Source of the DNA: Macrolepiota albuminosa
Lineage: Eukaryota > Basidiomycota > Agaricomycetes > Agaricales > Agaricaceae
Length of the DNA stretch: 64,000 bases
Direction: 5' to 3'
Assembly (NCBI GenBank): GCA_027475525.1
Contig: JAMWFC010000065.1
Location: 314,188-378,187, forward strand
Positions 32,364 to 43,261 of the stretch are shown piece after piece (position 1 is the first letter of the stretch; each line of letters starts with the position of its first letter). Under the pieces are notes generated by a model. It saw only the letters and a program-made list of their open reading frames with translations, made no database searches and was not told the DNA's origin. The translations under genes were made by a program, and so were the position numbers.

Positions 32364-34728
32364 TCATACGATATGATGGGAGCTTCCAAGCTGTGGTTTC
32401 TGACTGAACCTCGGATGCAGGATTAACCTATAGGTGTTAAGATGAGAAGATTCGACCTGTCAAACAAATTATAAGGTATTCTTACCTCACAGATCTAAGC
32501 AGCTCTTGGTACGACTGCTTGGGGTTTCGGGCTATGGTGTGTAAAGCGTTAATTCCAAATTTAGTGTTGTCAGATAGTCAACGTACTTAGAGACAATATG
32601 AAGGCCTGCAGATGAATACGTAAACGAGTATGCCACCAGGTGTACTCGTGATCACTTACATAGCTCATCGCCCCGACAGCTACACCTCCTGCAAATGTAT
32701 CTGCACTGGTTTGACCATCCTGGCATCCAGACCAGGATATCTGGTGCAAGTTTCATTAACAGAGGACTAGTGGGATATTACCTGTGCTCTTACCACGTCC
32801 GCGGGAGTTGTCAACTGCTTCCTCGTGCGATCAGTAACGTGGCTTCCCTTCAATCGGCCATGCGAAGAATACTAAGTACTATACATTTATCTCTCTAATA
32901 TCGATGCAGTAAAGGCGTACTCACGATGTACGGAAGATCTACGGTACCTGAATCAGCGTTAAATTGAAATGATGAAATGAAAAACTTACCCAAGACAGTC
33001 CCAGAATGGCAACACTAAAACGACCATGATCAAAGTTCGCGAGAAAAAAAATTATTGATGTAGTTCACTTACGTCAAAGAGTGCCTGAGAAGAGAATGAT
33101 AGTTTCTAAATATGCAATCGCAAAGTATGCACATGGCACTTACGGTAAGCCGGCACCCACTTGGCAAAGGCTTCACCTGATCAGCCCGACTGAGTAATTG
33201 CTCCATACAACCGCCTTCGGAACTCACCATGATATCATGCATCTCCTAATTTGGGAACACGGTCAGCTGAATGAATATACAAAGTTAGGTCGCTCAGAAC
33301 ACGAACATCATCAATAATATGTCCAGTTTTTTTGAAATCCACGGGAAATATGACTTCCAACTTCCGTCAGAAAAAGAACCAAACTGCAGTAAGTTTAAGT
33401 AAATACCTTCGTCATATCCGTCAAGTTCGTCTCCATTGACATCCTTTGTCTGCCCTCCATGACCCGAATCTATAATAGGTCAAGAATAATGACGGGTCCG
33501 GATCATAACCAGTACGGATCTTACAGTGAAAAAAAAGCGAGTCATGGGGCTGAGCTCCGCGCACGAGCCATCGCATCGCATCTAGGATGTTCTGTCGTGT
33601 TGGTATCTGACGCGGATTGATTGCACCATCTGATAAAAACACGATGTCTCCTGATTTGTATCCCCAATTCTCTGTAACCTGATGAGTAGGAAAGATCACC
33701 GTGTCTGAAAATTCCTTACTGATCAAAAAATCGCGAACATGTCTTGCATCGTTGATGCATCCGCGAAGTTCGTTCTGTTGTCCCAGATAGTTGATCCCAA
33801 TCTGCATGAGCGAAACAAACCATCACACCAATAAGGAAGAAGATTTCAGGAAGGCGACGTACACATAGCGCCTTCTTGCGGCCAGTACACTTGGAGTACT
33901 GAAAATGGGGGATTGCACCAAGCGATTGGCTGTGATGCACTTTATTTGGCAATTTCGGAGGTAGAGGCAGGGGCTTGTCTGATGAGTATTTGGATGGCGT
34001 TGGAGGCCTCGAATTCTTTGGAGGTTTAGCGCTGTGAGCTGTCGGGGCGGGTCGGGGGGGAGGGAGATGTGGAAGTACAGGTGGAGGCACATGTGAAGGG
34101 ACATGCGAATGAGAGTGAGAATGGGAGTGAGAATGGGAGTGGGAGTGGTGAGCACGGGAGTGAGAGTACGAGTGTGCACGCGTCCGCTGATAGTCATCGG
34201 CCTGGAATGGTGGATTGGCATAGGGAGGCGTGTAAGACGGAATTACAGGGAATGGTTGCCTTGAAGGAGCATTATGACCGTAGTACAAGGTTCTTTCAAA
34301 TCTGGAGGAGGAACAAGCGTCAGTACGCTTGAACATTAGTCTCTGTGCAAGTCTCCATTACTGTGGCAGGCTGAAGCGGCGCCAAAGTTGAAGGTCAATG
34401 CAGAAGGTCAATCGAAAGGATAACCTACATGTAAGTCGGTGGTGCAAAATCAGGCATTGTGGGTGAGTATGAAGAAGGTGCAAAACCTCCAATCATCGGA
34501 CCAAATTCTCCTAGTTGGCTGTGACCACGAGGGACTATTAGAAGAAGGGTCAAAATATCTTTCCTTGTGAGGACTCACGGCCCGGGCATCGAAAAGCTAA
34601 CCATGATGAAAACAACTCAGTTCAACTCCTTGGCACAATAATAGACTATACCCTGGACTTGGCATCTGCATTGGAAGAGGTGGGCTCGGAGAATCTTCCT
34701 TGTGGTGACCGCTATCGGAATCCCACAT
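32364..34728 (-). CDS. Type I metacaspase
   Basis: About 17 short exons on the minus strand, ending with TGA at 32364-32366. A Pro-rich prodomain, as in type I, includes an unusual alternating His/Ser tract (about 34110-34175). The caspase-like fold starts at RKKALC/IGINYLGQQNELRG (33863/33801), then NDARHVRDFL, HDSLFFH, and YSGHGGQTKDVNGDELDGYD, split by introns. This gives the catalytic His at about 33458. Next are VIFPVDFKKTGHIIDD, MHDIM, VKPLPSGCRLT, ALFD and CCHSGTVL (exon 32990-33014), which holds the catalytic Cys; the residue before it is Cys where Ser is usual. WSGCQDGQTSADTF...AVGAMSY and QSYQELLRSVR close the domain. Metacaspases cleave after Arg/Lys, need calcium, and act in stress, protein quality control and fungal cell death. 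The joins of the first two or three exons do not keep frame as I drew them, so the start is uncertain. Confidence 0.85.
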
Positions 34729-35761
34729 CTTGAAAGAACGAAGACCCAGGCCTTGGAGAACTGGAGCGAGGTCAAACCTTCAAAGATGCGTGTATGACAG
34801 AGGCCGACGCAGATCGTAACACGCCAATGTGGTTGTCACTGTCCAGCGTTCGGGGGCAGGTCGTAAAAAGTAAAGTCAAATTGCGCTCACGGTGATATAA
34901 GGATCGGTTCGTGCGGCGAGATCATGACTTCCTCTTTCAAACGCCGAAATTAGCGCAATATAAATCAAGACAGCCGGGCTGACCACGATCAAGACATTAT
35001 ACAGAGAGTGATAGACATTAGCTTTACAAATCATACGAAACCTTGAGAGCCTACGTAGACAGCCCTGAAGTTTCCATTTTCTTTTGGCCTAAGGAGATAG
35101 CGAGTGATTATGTCATCAGTGATCGGGAGGTGGGTCGACTCGTGACGAACCAGCTCAGACTCCTCTGCCGAACTCAAACTCTTCTTCGAGCACTTCCTCT
35201 CAACGACTGATCATCGCCAAGCATAGTCATTTCTCCTGCGACGCAATTTCTCTGAACTCACACACAACATGTTGACTCTCGTTCTACCGATTTGACAACA
35301 ATTTGGGCAGAAAGATGGTGATAGATTCTTTCCTGAGACTGATCCTTAACAAAGGAGACCCTACAAAGGATGCTTCGAGTCGCCGCTGGCTGATGTCTGA
35401 CTCGAGTGACACCATTTATACGTGAACAACACGATTTTGTATTCAGATCGGATCATCCTCACTGCCCCCCACGGCCTTGTGACTACAGCGACCTGTGCTA
35501 TGTGACACCTTCAAGCTACGAGTAGTAAAGTTTCCATAAATTAACCAATACGCTGTCTTTCGGTGCTTGATCGATTTCTATCATATATACTGTGGCACTT
35601 CCCCTCTGAGCACATTTGGCGGTTCTTATGGAACTTGTAAGCAGTGTCACACTACATAAAAGCGAGGGAACGAAACTTTGAGCCGTTCAGGCGTTTCGTT
35701 CTTTTCCCTTTCCATCTACACTTTTAGTCTCGACCACGAATCTTGTCAGCTCATTCGCAAT
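34729..35761. promoter_or_regulatory. Shared upstream region of the metacaspase and kinase-like genes
   Basis: About 1 kb between two divergently transcribed genes. No coding content was recognised. It must hold both promoters; I could not point to a specific control site. Confidence 0.4.
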
Positions 35762-36989
35762 ATGCCAGCATGGAACGACTTGGTCGAGGATGGAACCTCT
35801 GAGTTGATAACTAATGAATTCCATACTTGGAGAACACCTTTCAGAAAGCACGGCGCCGTCTATCCTTTTGAAGGGGCTGAAAAACTTGAGATCCCTGATA
35901 TTGCGTACACTGGGAATGCCCATCGCTCGGACTACCACGGAAAAATGAATGGCATTCCACTACGGGTCAGATTCTGGTATAGCAGTAGCTTCGACGAAAA
36001 GCTTCAAGAGGCCTTTTACGCAGTGAGCGACCTTCTCCGGGCTCAATGCATGCGTCGTCTGCGTGTCCACTCGATATTAATTTCTCCGCAGCGTCTCAGG
36101 AGTAAGCTCCATGATTGGGATCGTGCCGCAGCCGGTCATAAGAACATTTCATCCTTCTGTGGACTTGTCGAAGCACCCTGCTGGAGCAAAGTGCCATCGC
36201 TCGTCATCCCCCTATATAGAATGGACATTAACCAGTATATCCGTCATACACCGAAAACTAACCCCTTGCTTCTCGTAAGGACCCGCAGTTTCTCGAGTCC
36301 TTCACCATATTGAGCATATTTTTTTTGCATAAACAGCTTTTGAAAGTTGCGGATGCTTTGGCATTTATGCACAGTCTAGATCCACCTGTCGTACACGGGG
36401 CCGTACGTGGTGTAAGTCACTCGGTGCTGATCCGCTCTCTTGAAATGCTGACAGAGAGTTCCGCAGGGAAATATATTCATCGATGAGCACGGGGAGCCTA
36501 AGTTGGTCGACATTGGCTTAGAACACCTGCCTCGAGCCTATGGAGCATCCGAGGACCAATGCGACCGCGACTATATACGGTGGTTGGCACCTGAGTTCAT
36601 CGATCTTCCCTATGAACACGACGAACAGGACCACGGTGTCTCATATGATAGTTCAACACCTGAAACAGATGTCTGGAGCTTTGGGATGGCTATGCTTGAA
36701 GTAAGGCACCTTCAACTTTATCATGTGTAGTAATTTGACCGGTGGGACCAAGGTATTGAGTGGAAAGGTTCCGTGGGCGCATATCAGGCGTAACATTGCG
36801 GTTGTATATCACCTCGCTCAAGGGGAGTTACCGCAGCGCCCTCGGGTACAAGCCATTACCGACCAGATATGGAAGTTAATGTTGCTCTGTTTTGAAAGAG
36901 AACCACGCCGACGTATAACTATGGACCAAGTCAGAAGCTATCTCCAGCACCTTTTGATTTGTTCCAATGTTCCCCACATTCTTTCCTGA
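35762..36989 (+). CDS. Protein kinase-like (TKL-type) protein lacking the catalytic Asp
   Basis: Four exons (35762-36274, 36337-36411, 36467-36700, 36753-36989), all phase 0, giving 352 residues. The start is ATG at 35762 (MPAWNDLVEDGTSEL). The C-lobe is clear: VADALAFMHSL, then VVHGAVRGGNIFIDEHGEPKLVDIGL, where the HRD loop reads HGA and DFG reads DIG, then RWLAPEF for APE, DVWSFGMAMLEVLSGKVPW, and MLLCFEREPRRRITM. Mushroom relatives usually show HGDLRGANIL, so the proton-acceptor Asp is replaced by Ala. The metal-binding Asp of D-x-G is retained. The N-lobe has no clear glycine loop, and no obvious VAIK lysine. It is therefore probably a pseudokinase or a decaying paralogue. Confidence 0.75.
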
Positions 36990-37485
36990 AATCATGTACG
37001 AGCCCTAGACATTGGATCAAGGTTGGTTCAGCTATGCCATCATTCTTTCATACTGTACGTCACAAGACATTACATATATTTATTCCATGGTTGTATCTGT
37101 ATTATATCAATGTCATAATTGACACAGGATCATATATATATACCTATTATCCAGACTCCAGTCTGATCCATTTCTGATTTCTGAGCAATGCCCCAAGTAT
37201 GTGTATAAAATTGGAAGGGATGGATGCGGTGGGTATACCAGTAATTCTTACTTTTTCTGTCCCAATTTCTAAACCCTTTCATTTTCAGCAATGCTTACCA
37301 GAATCACCTGCATACTGGGTCTTTCACCAAGCCAAAGTGACCCTGACACTAAACCTCCCCAACTCAGGTGTCTCAACAGTGGGTAAAGACAGCCATAAAT
37401 GACCTTAGAGTTACAAAATAGAGTCAAGACTACAGGCCATATGTAAGTATAGATGGAAGTAAAATAATGTAGATATACTTGTAAC
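36990..37485. other. 3' flank of the kinase-like gene
   Basis: AT-rich, no gene recognised. Confidence 0.45.
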
Positions 37486-37735
37486 CTAGGCCCACATCAG
37501 CAATCCAAGAACCCTTTGGTAGAGCTTATCAGCCATATAGTGGTAGTCTGCTTCATACTGCAGTGCCATTGATTTAGTGAGTTGAATGCTAGTAGGAGGT
37601 GGAGTAGCATGTGAGTTGCAATCCTTTATTCCAAAGCATTCAAGGGTCCTGTTTAAGTATGCCTTTTGAGACAATGAGATTGTGCACATGGTTGTATACA
37701 CTCTATAGCCATTCCAAGAACGACTTGCTTGCCAT
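37486..37735 (-). pseudogene. Ty1/copia Pol relic (reverse transcriptase to RNase H)
   Basis: Minus-strand translation reads ISLSQKAYLNRTLECFGIKD, then a Pro-rich stretch and YQRVLGLLMWA. This is the copia segment where the reverse transcriptase passes into RNase H (LSQ.AYI...L..F......TP....YR..VG.L.Y). No other domains are adjacent, so this is an isolated fragment. Confidence 0.6.
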
Positions 37736-37819
37736 TGCTAGCATGGTATGCCCAAGGTCTACCTTGTTGTGAAGCTGACCAATTGTGTGTGTGTGTATGT
37801 GTTTTTCTTCTTTCTTTCT

Positions 37820-38010
37820 TTTTTTTTTACTCAAGCAGAGGCACTGTTCCAACTCCTGGTTGACATGCTTGATCTGGCCATCTGACTGTGGATAGTAGGC
37901 AGTGGAGGTGTGAAGCTTTACATGGAGGAAATGGTAGAGCTCCAGGTGAATTCCATGACAAACTGGGGATGCTGGTCAGACACATGCATTGGAGAGACCA
38001 TAGAGCTTCC
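37820..38010 (-). pseudogene. Ty3/gypsy integrase relic
   Basis: The minus strand is closely similar at DNA level to 45010-45150 of the chromodomain element (integrase core from the ...PQFV block through the YHPQSDGQTE block). Blocks such as CTCCATGTAAAGCTTCACAC and CAGATGGCCAGA are shared. It lies opposite in strand to the gag relic beside it, so it is a rearranged fragment. Confidence 0.6.
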
Positions 38011-38119
38011 AGACATTCACCAATACCATTTCTGATTCACTCTGTGCACTCTTAAAGCATCTCACTCTGGTGGCAGCCACTCCTCATAACCTCCACTGCC
38101 TGCACCACACTATCCAGTT

Positions 38120-38690
38120 GCAGAGGGTAGGAGGGGTCCAACTTCCCACACCTGGTGATCTCCAATGCATACAATGGTATCCACACATCTGGGGAGCAGT
38201 TCCTCCAGTCCTGTGTCACCTACATTCAGCTCTGCCTAAATGACTTTGTCTCCAACAATCTGAAAATTGCATGGGTCCTGTCTTACATGAAACCAGCCTG
38301 ACAGCATTGCCAGGTTCATGGACTTGGCCAAGTTCAAACAGGAATTCCAGAATGAGTTCTTCTCCTGGAACCCTGCCAAAACAGCCACACTAGCCCTTTG
38401 AGACAAGGACCAGTATGGACAAGAGAATCATCAGCTCCTTTCATGCTCTGGTTGAGCAGGTAGGATACTCCAATGGCCTCTAACTTTGCCTGGCATTTTG
38501 TGAAGGGCTCCACCTAGTCCTGATAGAGTGCATTGATAACCTCATAGAGGGATGCTCCACCAATGACCAGATCCTGTCATAGTACTAAGTGGCCTGGGAG
38601 CAGTGGCAGCTCATGGAGCTGAAATGTGACCTACACTGGGCTGTGGCTCCTATCTCAGCACCACACTTCCCCTTCCCCTAAGCCCTCCCT
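38120..38690 (+). pseudogene. Ty3/gypsy gag relic related to the chromodomain element
   Basis: DNA and translated similarity to the gag of the element at 39.8 kb: GEQFLQSCVTYIQLC against GERFLQSCITYIQLS, then LKIAWVLSYMK in both, and WEQWQLMEL against RDQWQLMEL. Stops and indels are frequent. It is strongly depleted of CpG. Confidence 0.65.
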
Positions 38691-38799
38691 TGTCCCTGGG
38701 CAGCTTGTAACAGAGTATCTGCAGTATTGTATCTATTACATGTATAGCTGTAAATAACATGGTAATACCTCTCTGAGATATTACTATTTAGTAGTACAT

Positions 38800-38818
38800 A
38801 GCACCTCTCTGAGGTGCT
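38800..38818. repeat. Inverted repeat AGCACCTC-TCT-GAGGTGCT
   Basis: Eight-base perfect arms around TCT. A weaker relative (ATACCTCTCTGAGATAT) lies about 35 bp upstream. Confidence 0.8.
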
Positions 38819-38852
38819 ATTAATATTTATTTATAATACTGACAGTTACTAG

Positions 38853-38874
38853 ATACAAATACATGTATTTGTAT
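38853..38874. repeat. 22-bp perfect palindrome
   Basis: ATACAAATACA followed directly by its reverse complement TGTATTTGTAT. Confidence 0.85.
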
Positions 38875-39761
38875 TTATTTGGGTAGACTGTTTCACTTAT
38901 GCTACATACAGAGAAATCTACCAATCTGGCAGATTCTGTGCCTTGTGTGAGTGAATGTCAAATTGTTACACTTTTTTGAATTGTCAAACAATGATAATCT
39001 GCATGCAAACAAACAAGACTCTTTCATTCTAGAACTTAGTTCTAGAATCCTAATTGACAGTGACATCAACCATCAAGCTTCTTGAGTGCTGAATGCAAGC
39101 CAACTGCCAACAGAATAGATCATAAGTCATTGCCACCTGAACAGAATGGCAATATTGCTCCAAAGCAAAGTGATGAAAATGCCACACCAACAGCACCACA
39201 CATGCATGCCCAGCAGGCAACAAACTGGGAAGAGGCTGAGGTCAAGTTGACTCCAGCCAAAACAGATATGCCAGGAAGTCTGCTTATGACAGAGCTGAGA
39301 CATCCTACCCAGCATAGAGTTGGGGGAGAGACAAGAGTGACCAGCAAGTCACCCCCAATTATACAAGTACCTCAAAGGGCACCTGTGCAATTTGCAGGAT
39401 TGAGACTGCCATCAGTGGCCCTGCAGAAAGGAAAAAGACCATCTCCATTTAGAGCAGGGGCTCTGGGAATGGCAGGTGTGGCCTGATTAAGCTACAATAG
39501 GCCAGGCAGATGAGAGAAAAGTCCCCAGGAGATACCATGGAGGAATATACCTGAGTCTACCCTGACATTGGAGCAGTATCAGATGCAGGTAGCAGCAGGT
39601 CAATGGCAGCAGCAGTTCACAGGCTATTGAGCTACAGCAACATCAGAGGTTGAAACCATGACTTTGAGGCTGGCTATACAGGTGCAGCTGGAGCCAGTAC
39701 CAGAAGAAGTACTGTTCCCACAGGTGAAACAGGAAGCTGACAAGCCAGTAGTGCCTGCTAG

Positions 39762-40280
39762 TGTCAGGAGACTCCTCATTTCTTCCTTCTTTCACTCCTT
39801 ATTCCTTCACAATTCTTTCATTCATTTCCTTATTTCTTTTATCATTCTCTCATTTTGCTGTTTCTATTCTCTCAACACTATCTGTTGGTACTATTCTCAG
39901 CCTTTGAGGTGCTCTGGTTCTTTAGCTATCATTCAGACAAGTGTGGGCCCTTCAGCACCACTTCCAGACTGCTTATATAAGCTGGAGTTTGCATTTCTAA
40001 CTTCCAAAGTCCAGAGTTTTCCTGCCTTGTTTGCACAGTTGTTTGGTTAGTCAATTTTTGAGTTTTTAAGGTTTTGTTGTACTGTACAGTTGTTTCCCAC
40101 ACTTCAGAGGCCCCAGAAGCATCCAACCTGGCATAGGGAATCCCTAGACTTGTTCTCTTTGGATCTCCCTCTGCCAGGTGAGTAGCTACCTTGATATTGT
40201 CAGTATATATTCTAATACACTTTGGATCTCCCTCTGCCAGCTGTGTGACTGAGCCACAGCCTCTAGAGGTCGCCCTTACA
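39762..40280 (+). repeat. Chromovirus 5' LTR
   Basis: 519 bp, TGTCAGGAG...CCCTTACA. TATATAA at 39974-39980 is the likely core promoter. Confidence 0.85.
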
Positions 40281-40394
40281 GCAAAACAAGTCTCTACATT
40301 TCAGTCTGGGAGCCCCCTTCAGCCTGCTTGAGCCCTCTCTTGCCCCTTTAGGTCCCTCCCCCACTGGATTACTCCCTGCCCCTCTGTTGCTTCT

Positions 40395-41660
40395 ATGACC
40401 CAACCAGCCCCCTCAGACACTCCCCTGGACGCTTCTGCCCCTCAGGATGATGCCTGGGGTCGCTTGCTTGCTCTGGAGACTCAGGTGCAGACTACTCAAG
40501 CTTCCCTCACCCTCCACACCACTGAACTTGCTGGATTATGTCAGGCCACAGACACCATCTCCCATTCCCTTCAGGCCCTCTTAGAGCGCCTCCCTCTCAC
40601 TCCTGCCCCTCTCCAGGCACCTCCAGTTAGGGCTGGCACACCCCCAGTCCCTCGCTTTGGGGCCTCCCCTCCAGTTCATGCCAATCTTCCTCACTCAGCA
40701 CTCCCAGATGCATTCAATGGTGACCGAGCGATAGGCGAGCGTTTCCTGCAGTCCTGCATCACCTATATTCAGCTCAGTGGTGAGGCTTTCCCCTCTGATG
40801 CTCTCAAGATCGCTTGGGTTCTTTCTTACATGAAGTCTGGGCGAGCTTCGACATACACACTACGAGTCTTTCGACGCCCTGGAGGAGTGGAGAGTTTTGG
40901 AAGTTGGGATCAGTTTGAGAAGGAGTTTTGGACAGAGTTCTTCCCCTTGGACCCTGCTAAGGTGGCAGCCCTCACTCTCCAAGATCCTCATTGATATGGG
41001 CAGGGGAAGCGGACCCTAGATAAGTACATCGACTCCTTCAGAGCTCTTGCTGAACAGGCCTGTTATCCGGATGGTCTTCAGCTCTGTCTCACCTTCCGAG
41101 ATGGCCTCCTTCCCTCTCTCATGAACTGGATCGACAGCATGGCTGAGGGACGACCTGATGACACAAGTATTGAGACCTGGTATCAGGTAGCACGTGATCA
41201 GTGGCAGCTTATGGAGTTACAACGTGAGCTCCACCGTGGAACTGCCCCTCGCTCCACCTCACAGGCATTGTTTTCTGCTTGTCATCCCATCCAGCCCTCC
41301 CTTCCATTTCGCGCTCCACCCCCAGCTCAGGTACCTGCAGCACGTCCTCTTCCTTTTGGAGTACCTATGGATGTTGATGCCTCTCGTCAACGTTCCTCCC
41401 TTCCTCTCCTCTGCCGTCGCTGTGGAAAGCCTGGTCACTTTGCTCGGTATTGTCCCCAGGGGTTAGAGGTGCGCTATCTCTCAGCTTTAGAGCAGGAGGA
41501 GCTCCTTCTCCAGCTCCTTGCTGCCCGAGACGTTCGAGGAAACCCCTCCCCAGATGTACAGACTGAAGCAGAACCTTTGGAGGAGTCCTTGGGTCCTGTG
41601 GAAGCTGTAGCAGAACCATCGGATGTGTCATTTGGTTCTGCAGGGGAGGGTTTTCAATAG
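40395..41660 (+). pseudogene. gag: Chromovirus Gag
   Basis: About 421 codons in one frame from ATG 40395 to TAG 41658, with a single premature TGA at 40992. A Pro/Thr-rich leader is followed by the retrotransposon Gag domain: ALPDAFNGDRAIGERFLQS, LKIAWVLSYMKSGRA and WDQFEKEFWTEFF. After the stop: DKYIDSFRALAEQACYP and LCLTFRDGLLPSL. The CCHC zinc knuckle CRRCGKPGHFARYCP is near the end (about 41410-41455). Gag packages the RNA. The premature stop reads as CGA to TGA. Confidence 0.8.
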
Positions 41661-41796
41661 AGCGACAGATGAGTTGTATGCCTCCGCTGCCTGGTGCTAA
41701 TCAGTTTACATGTCAATCAGTAGAGTCTTCTAATGTATCGCTCCCTGTTCCTGATTCTCTGACTGAAACTGTAAGCACCCCCTCCGACGTACAAAA

Positions 41797-41950
41797 TACC
41801 CCCTTGGTCCAAGCCTCAGCTAAGACCTCCTCTCCTCCTTCCCCTGTCCGACGACCACATGTTCCAGCTTGGATACCCCCTTGGTCCAAGCCTCAGCTAA
41901 GACCTCCTCTCCTCCTTCCCCTGTCCGATGACCATGTGTTCCAGCTTGGG
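41797..41950. repeat. 77-bp tandem duplication (5), imperfect
   Basis: 41797-41873 against 41874-41950, with about four mismatches, two of them CpG-type. Confidence 0.85.
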
Positions 41951-41972
41951 AACGACGCCTTCCTCGTTGCTA

Positions 41973-42126
41973 TGTTGTTGCCTCTACTCCCTCTCCCAAC
42001 TCTCTGCATCTGAATGTGGAGATTGAGACAACTGACACTCAGCAGACTCTGTTGTTGCCTCTACTCCCTCTCCCAACTCTCTGCATCTGAATGTGGAGAT
42101 TGAGACAACTGACACTCAGCAGACTC
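41973..42126. repeat. 77-bp tandem duplication (6)
   Basis: 41973-42049 equals 42050-42126 with no mismatch seen. Confidence 0.9.
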
Positions 42127-43107
42127 AAAGCATCATAGCTCTCTTGGACAGTGGTGCTACTGGACTCTTCCTAGACACCCATTATGTGGAACAACACCAG
42201 CTCACTACCTGTCCCCTCTCTCACCCTATTCCAGTCTATAATATTGACGGTACGCTCAATGAAGCTGGATCCATCCGCTCAGTGGTGGATTTAGTCCTTT
42301 GTTATCAGACTCATTCGGAGTGTGCAGTCTTTGCGGTTACCAGCCTAGGAAAGCAGGACATGATACTTGGGTTCTCCTGGCTGCATGATCACAATCCTGA
42401 GATTGACTGGGCCAGGGGTAAGGTGAGCATGAGCCGCTGCCCTTGACGGTGTTCTACATGTGCCAAGGAAGTTAGAGAGGAGCACAGAGAGTCAGTCTGT
42501 GAGCGTGCTGCTATCCGGGCTTGCTGAGTTGGACACTTCCCCTTTGCAGACCTTGACCTACTGGATCCTCCTCCCTTGGCGTTCTCTTATAGAAAGGCCC
42601 TCTATGAGGACGTTCGAGGTGTAGTGAGTGAAGCCCAGACAGAAGATGGACGTGAGGGTGAATTTGGGTGTGCTCCTGACCCAGAGTCTCCAGATGAGGC
42701 TATCGAGACAGGTGATAGGATTTATGCAACTACATTACAACCTCCACCAACTGTAGCAGAGATCAGAGCTAGCCAAACTACCTCCCAGCGGCTAGCTCAG
42801 GCATTTGCTGCCAACTCTGCTCCTAAGTCGTTCCGAGATGCAGTTCCTCATCACCTGCAAGACTTTGAGGATGTTTTCTCTAAGGCATCATTTGACTCCC
42901 TGCCAGAGCGTAAGCAGTGGGACCATGCAATTGAGCTTATGCCCAATGCTGAGCCCTCTAGCTGCAAGGTCTACCCACTCTCTCCCAAAGAACAGGATGA
43001 GCTTGATGCCTTTTTGCAGGAGAATTTAGACTCTGGTCGCATCCGTCCCTCAAAGTCTCTGATGGCCTCTCCAGTCTTCTTCATTAAGAAGAAGGATGGA
43101 TCTCTAC

Positions 43108-43261
43108 GTCTGGTTCAGGACTATCGAGTCTTGAATGCAATGACTGTGAAGAATTGCTACCCCTTACCACTCATTTCAGAGCTTGTCTGGTTCAGGACTA
43201 TCGAGTCTTGAATGCGATGACTGTGAAGAATTGCTACCCCTTACCACTCATTTCAGAGCTT
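43108..43261. repeat. 77-bp tandem duplication (7)
   Basis: 43108-43184 against 43185-43261 with one mismatch (GCAATG/GCGATG). It interrupts the RT domain. Confidence 0.9.

Larger units (their letters stand above)
38691..39761. other. Retroelement-flanking stretch with two palindromes
   Basis: Contains perfect inverted repeats at 38800-38818 and 38853-38874. An open frame of 134 codons (39082-39486) has no recognised domain; it is Pro/Gln/Lys-rich and may be a remnant of a gag-like region. Confidence 0.45.

Noticed and set aside
39082..39486. 134-codon open frame upstream of the chromovirus
   Set aside because: No recognisable domain; composition suggests a retroelement remnant, and I could not support it as a host gene.
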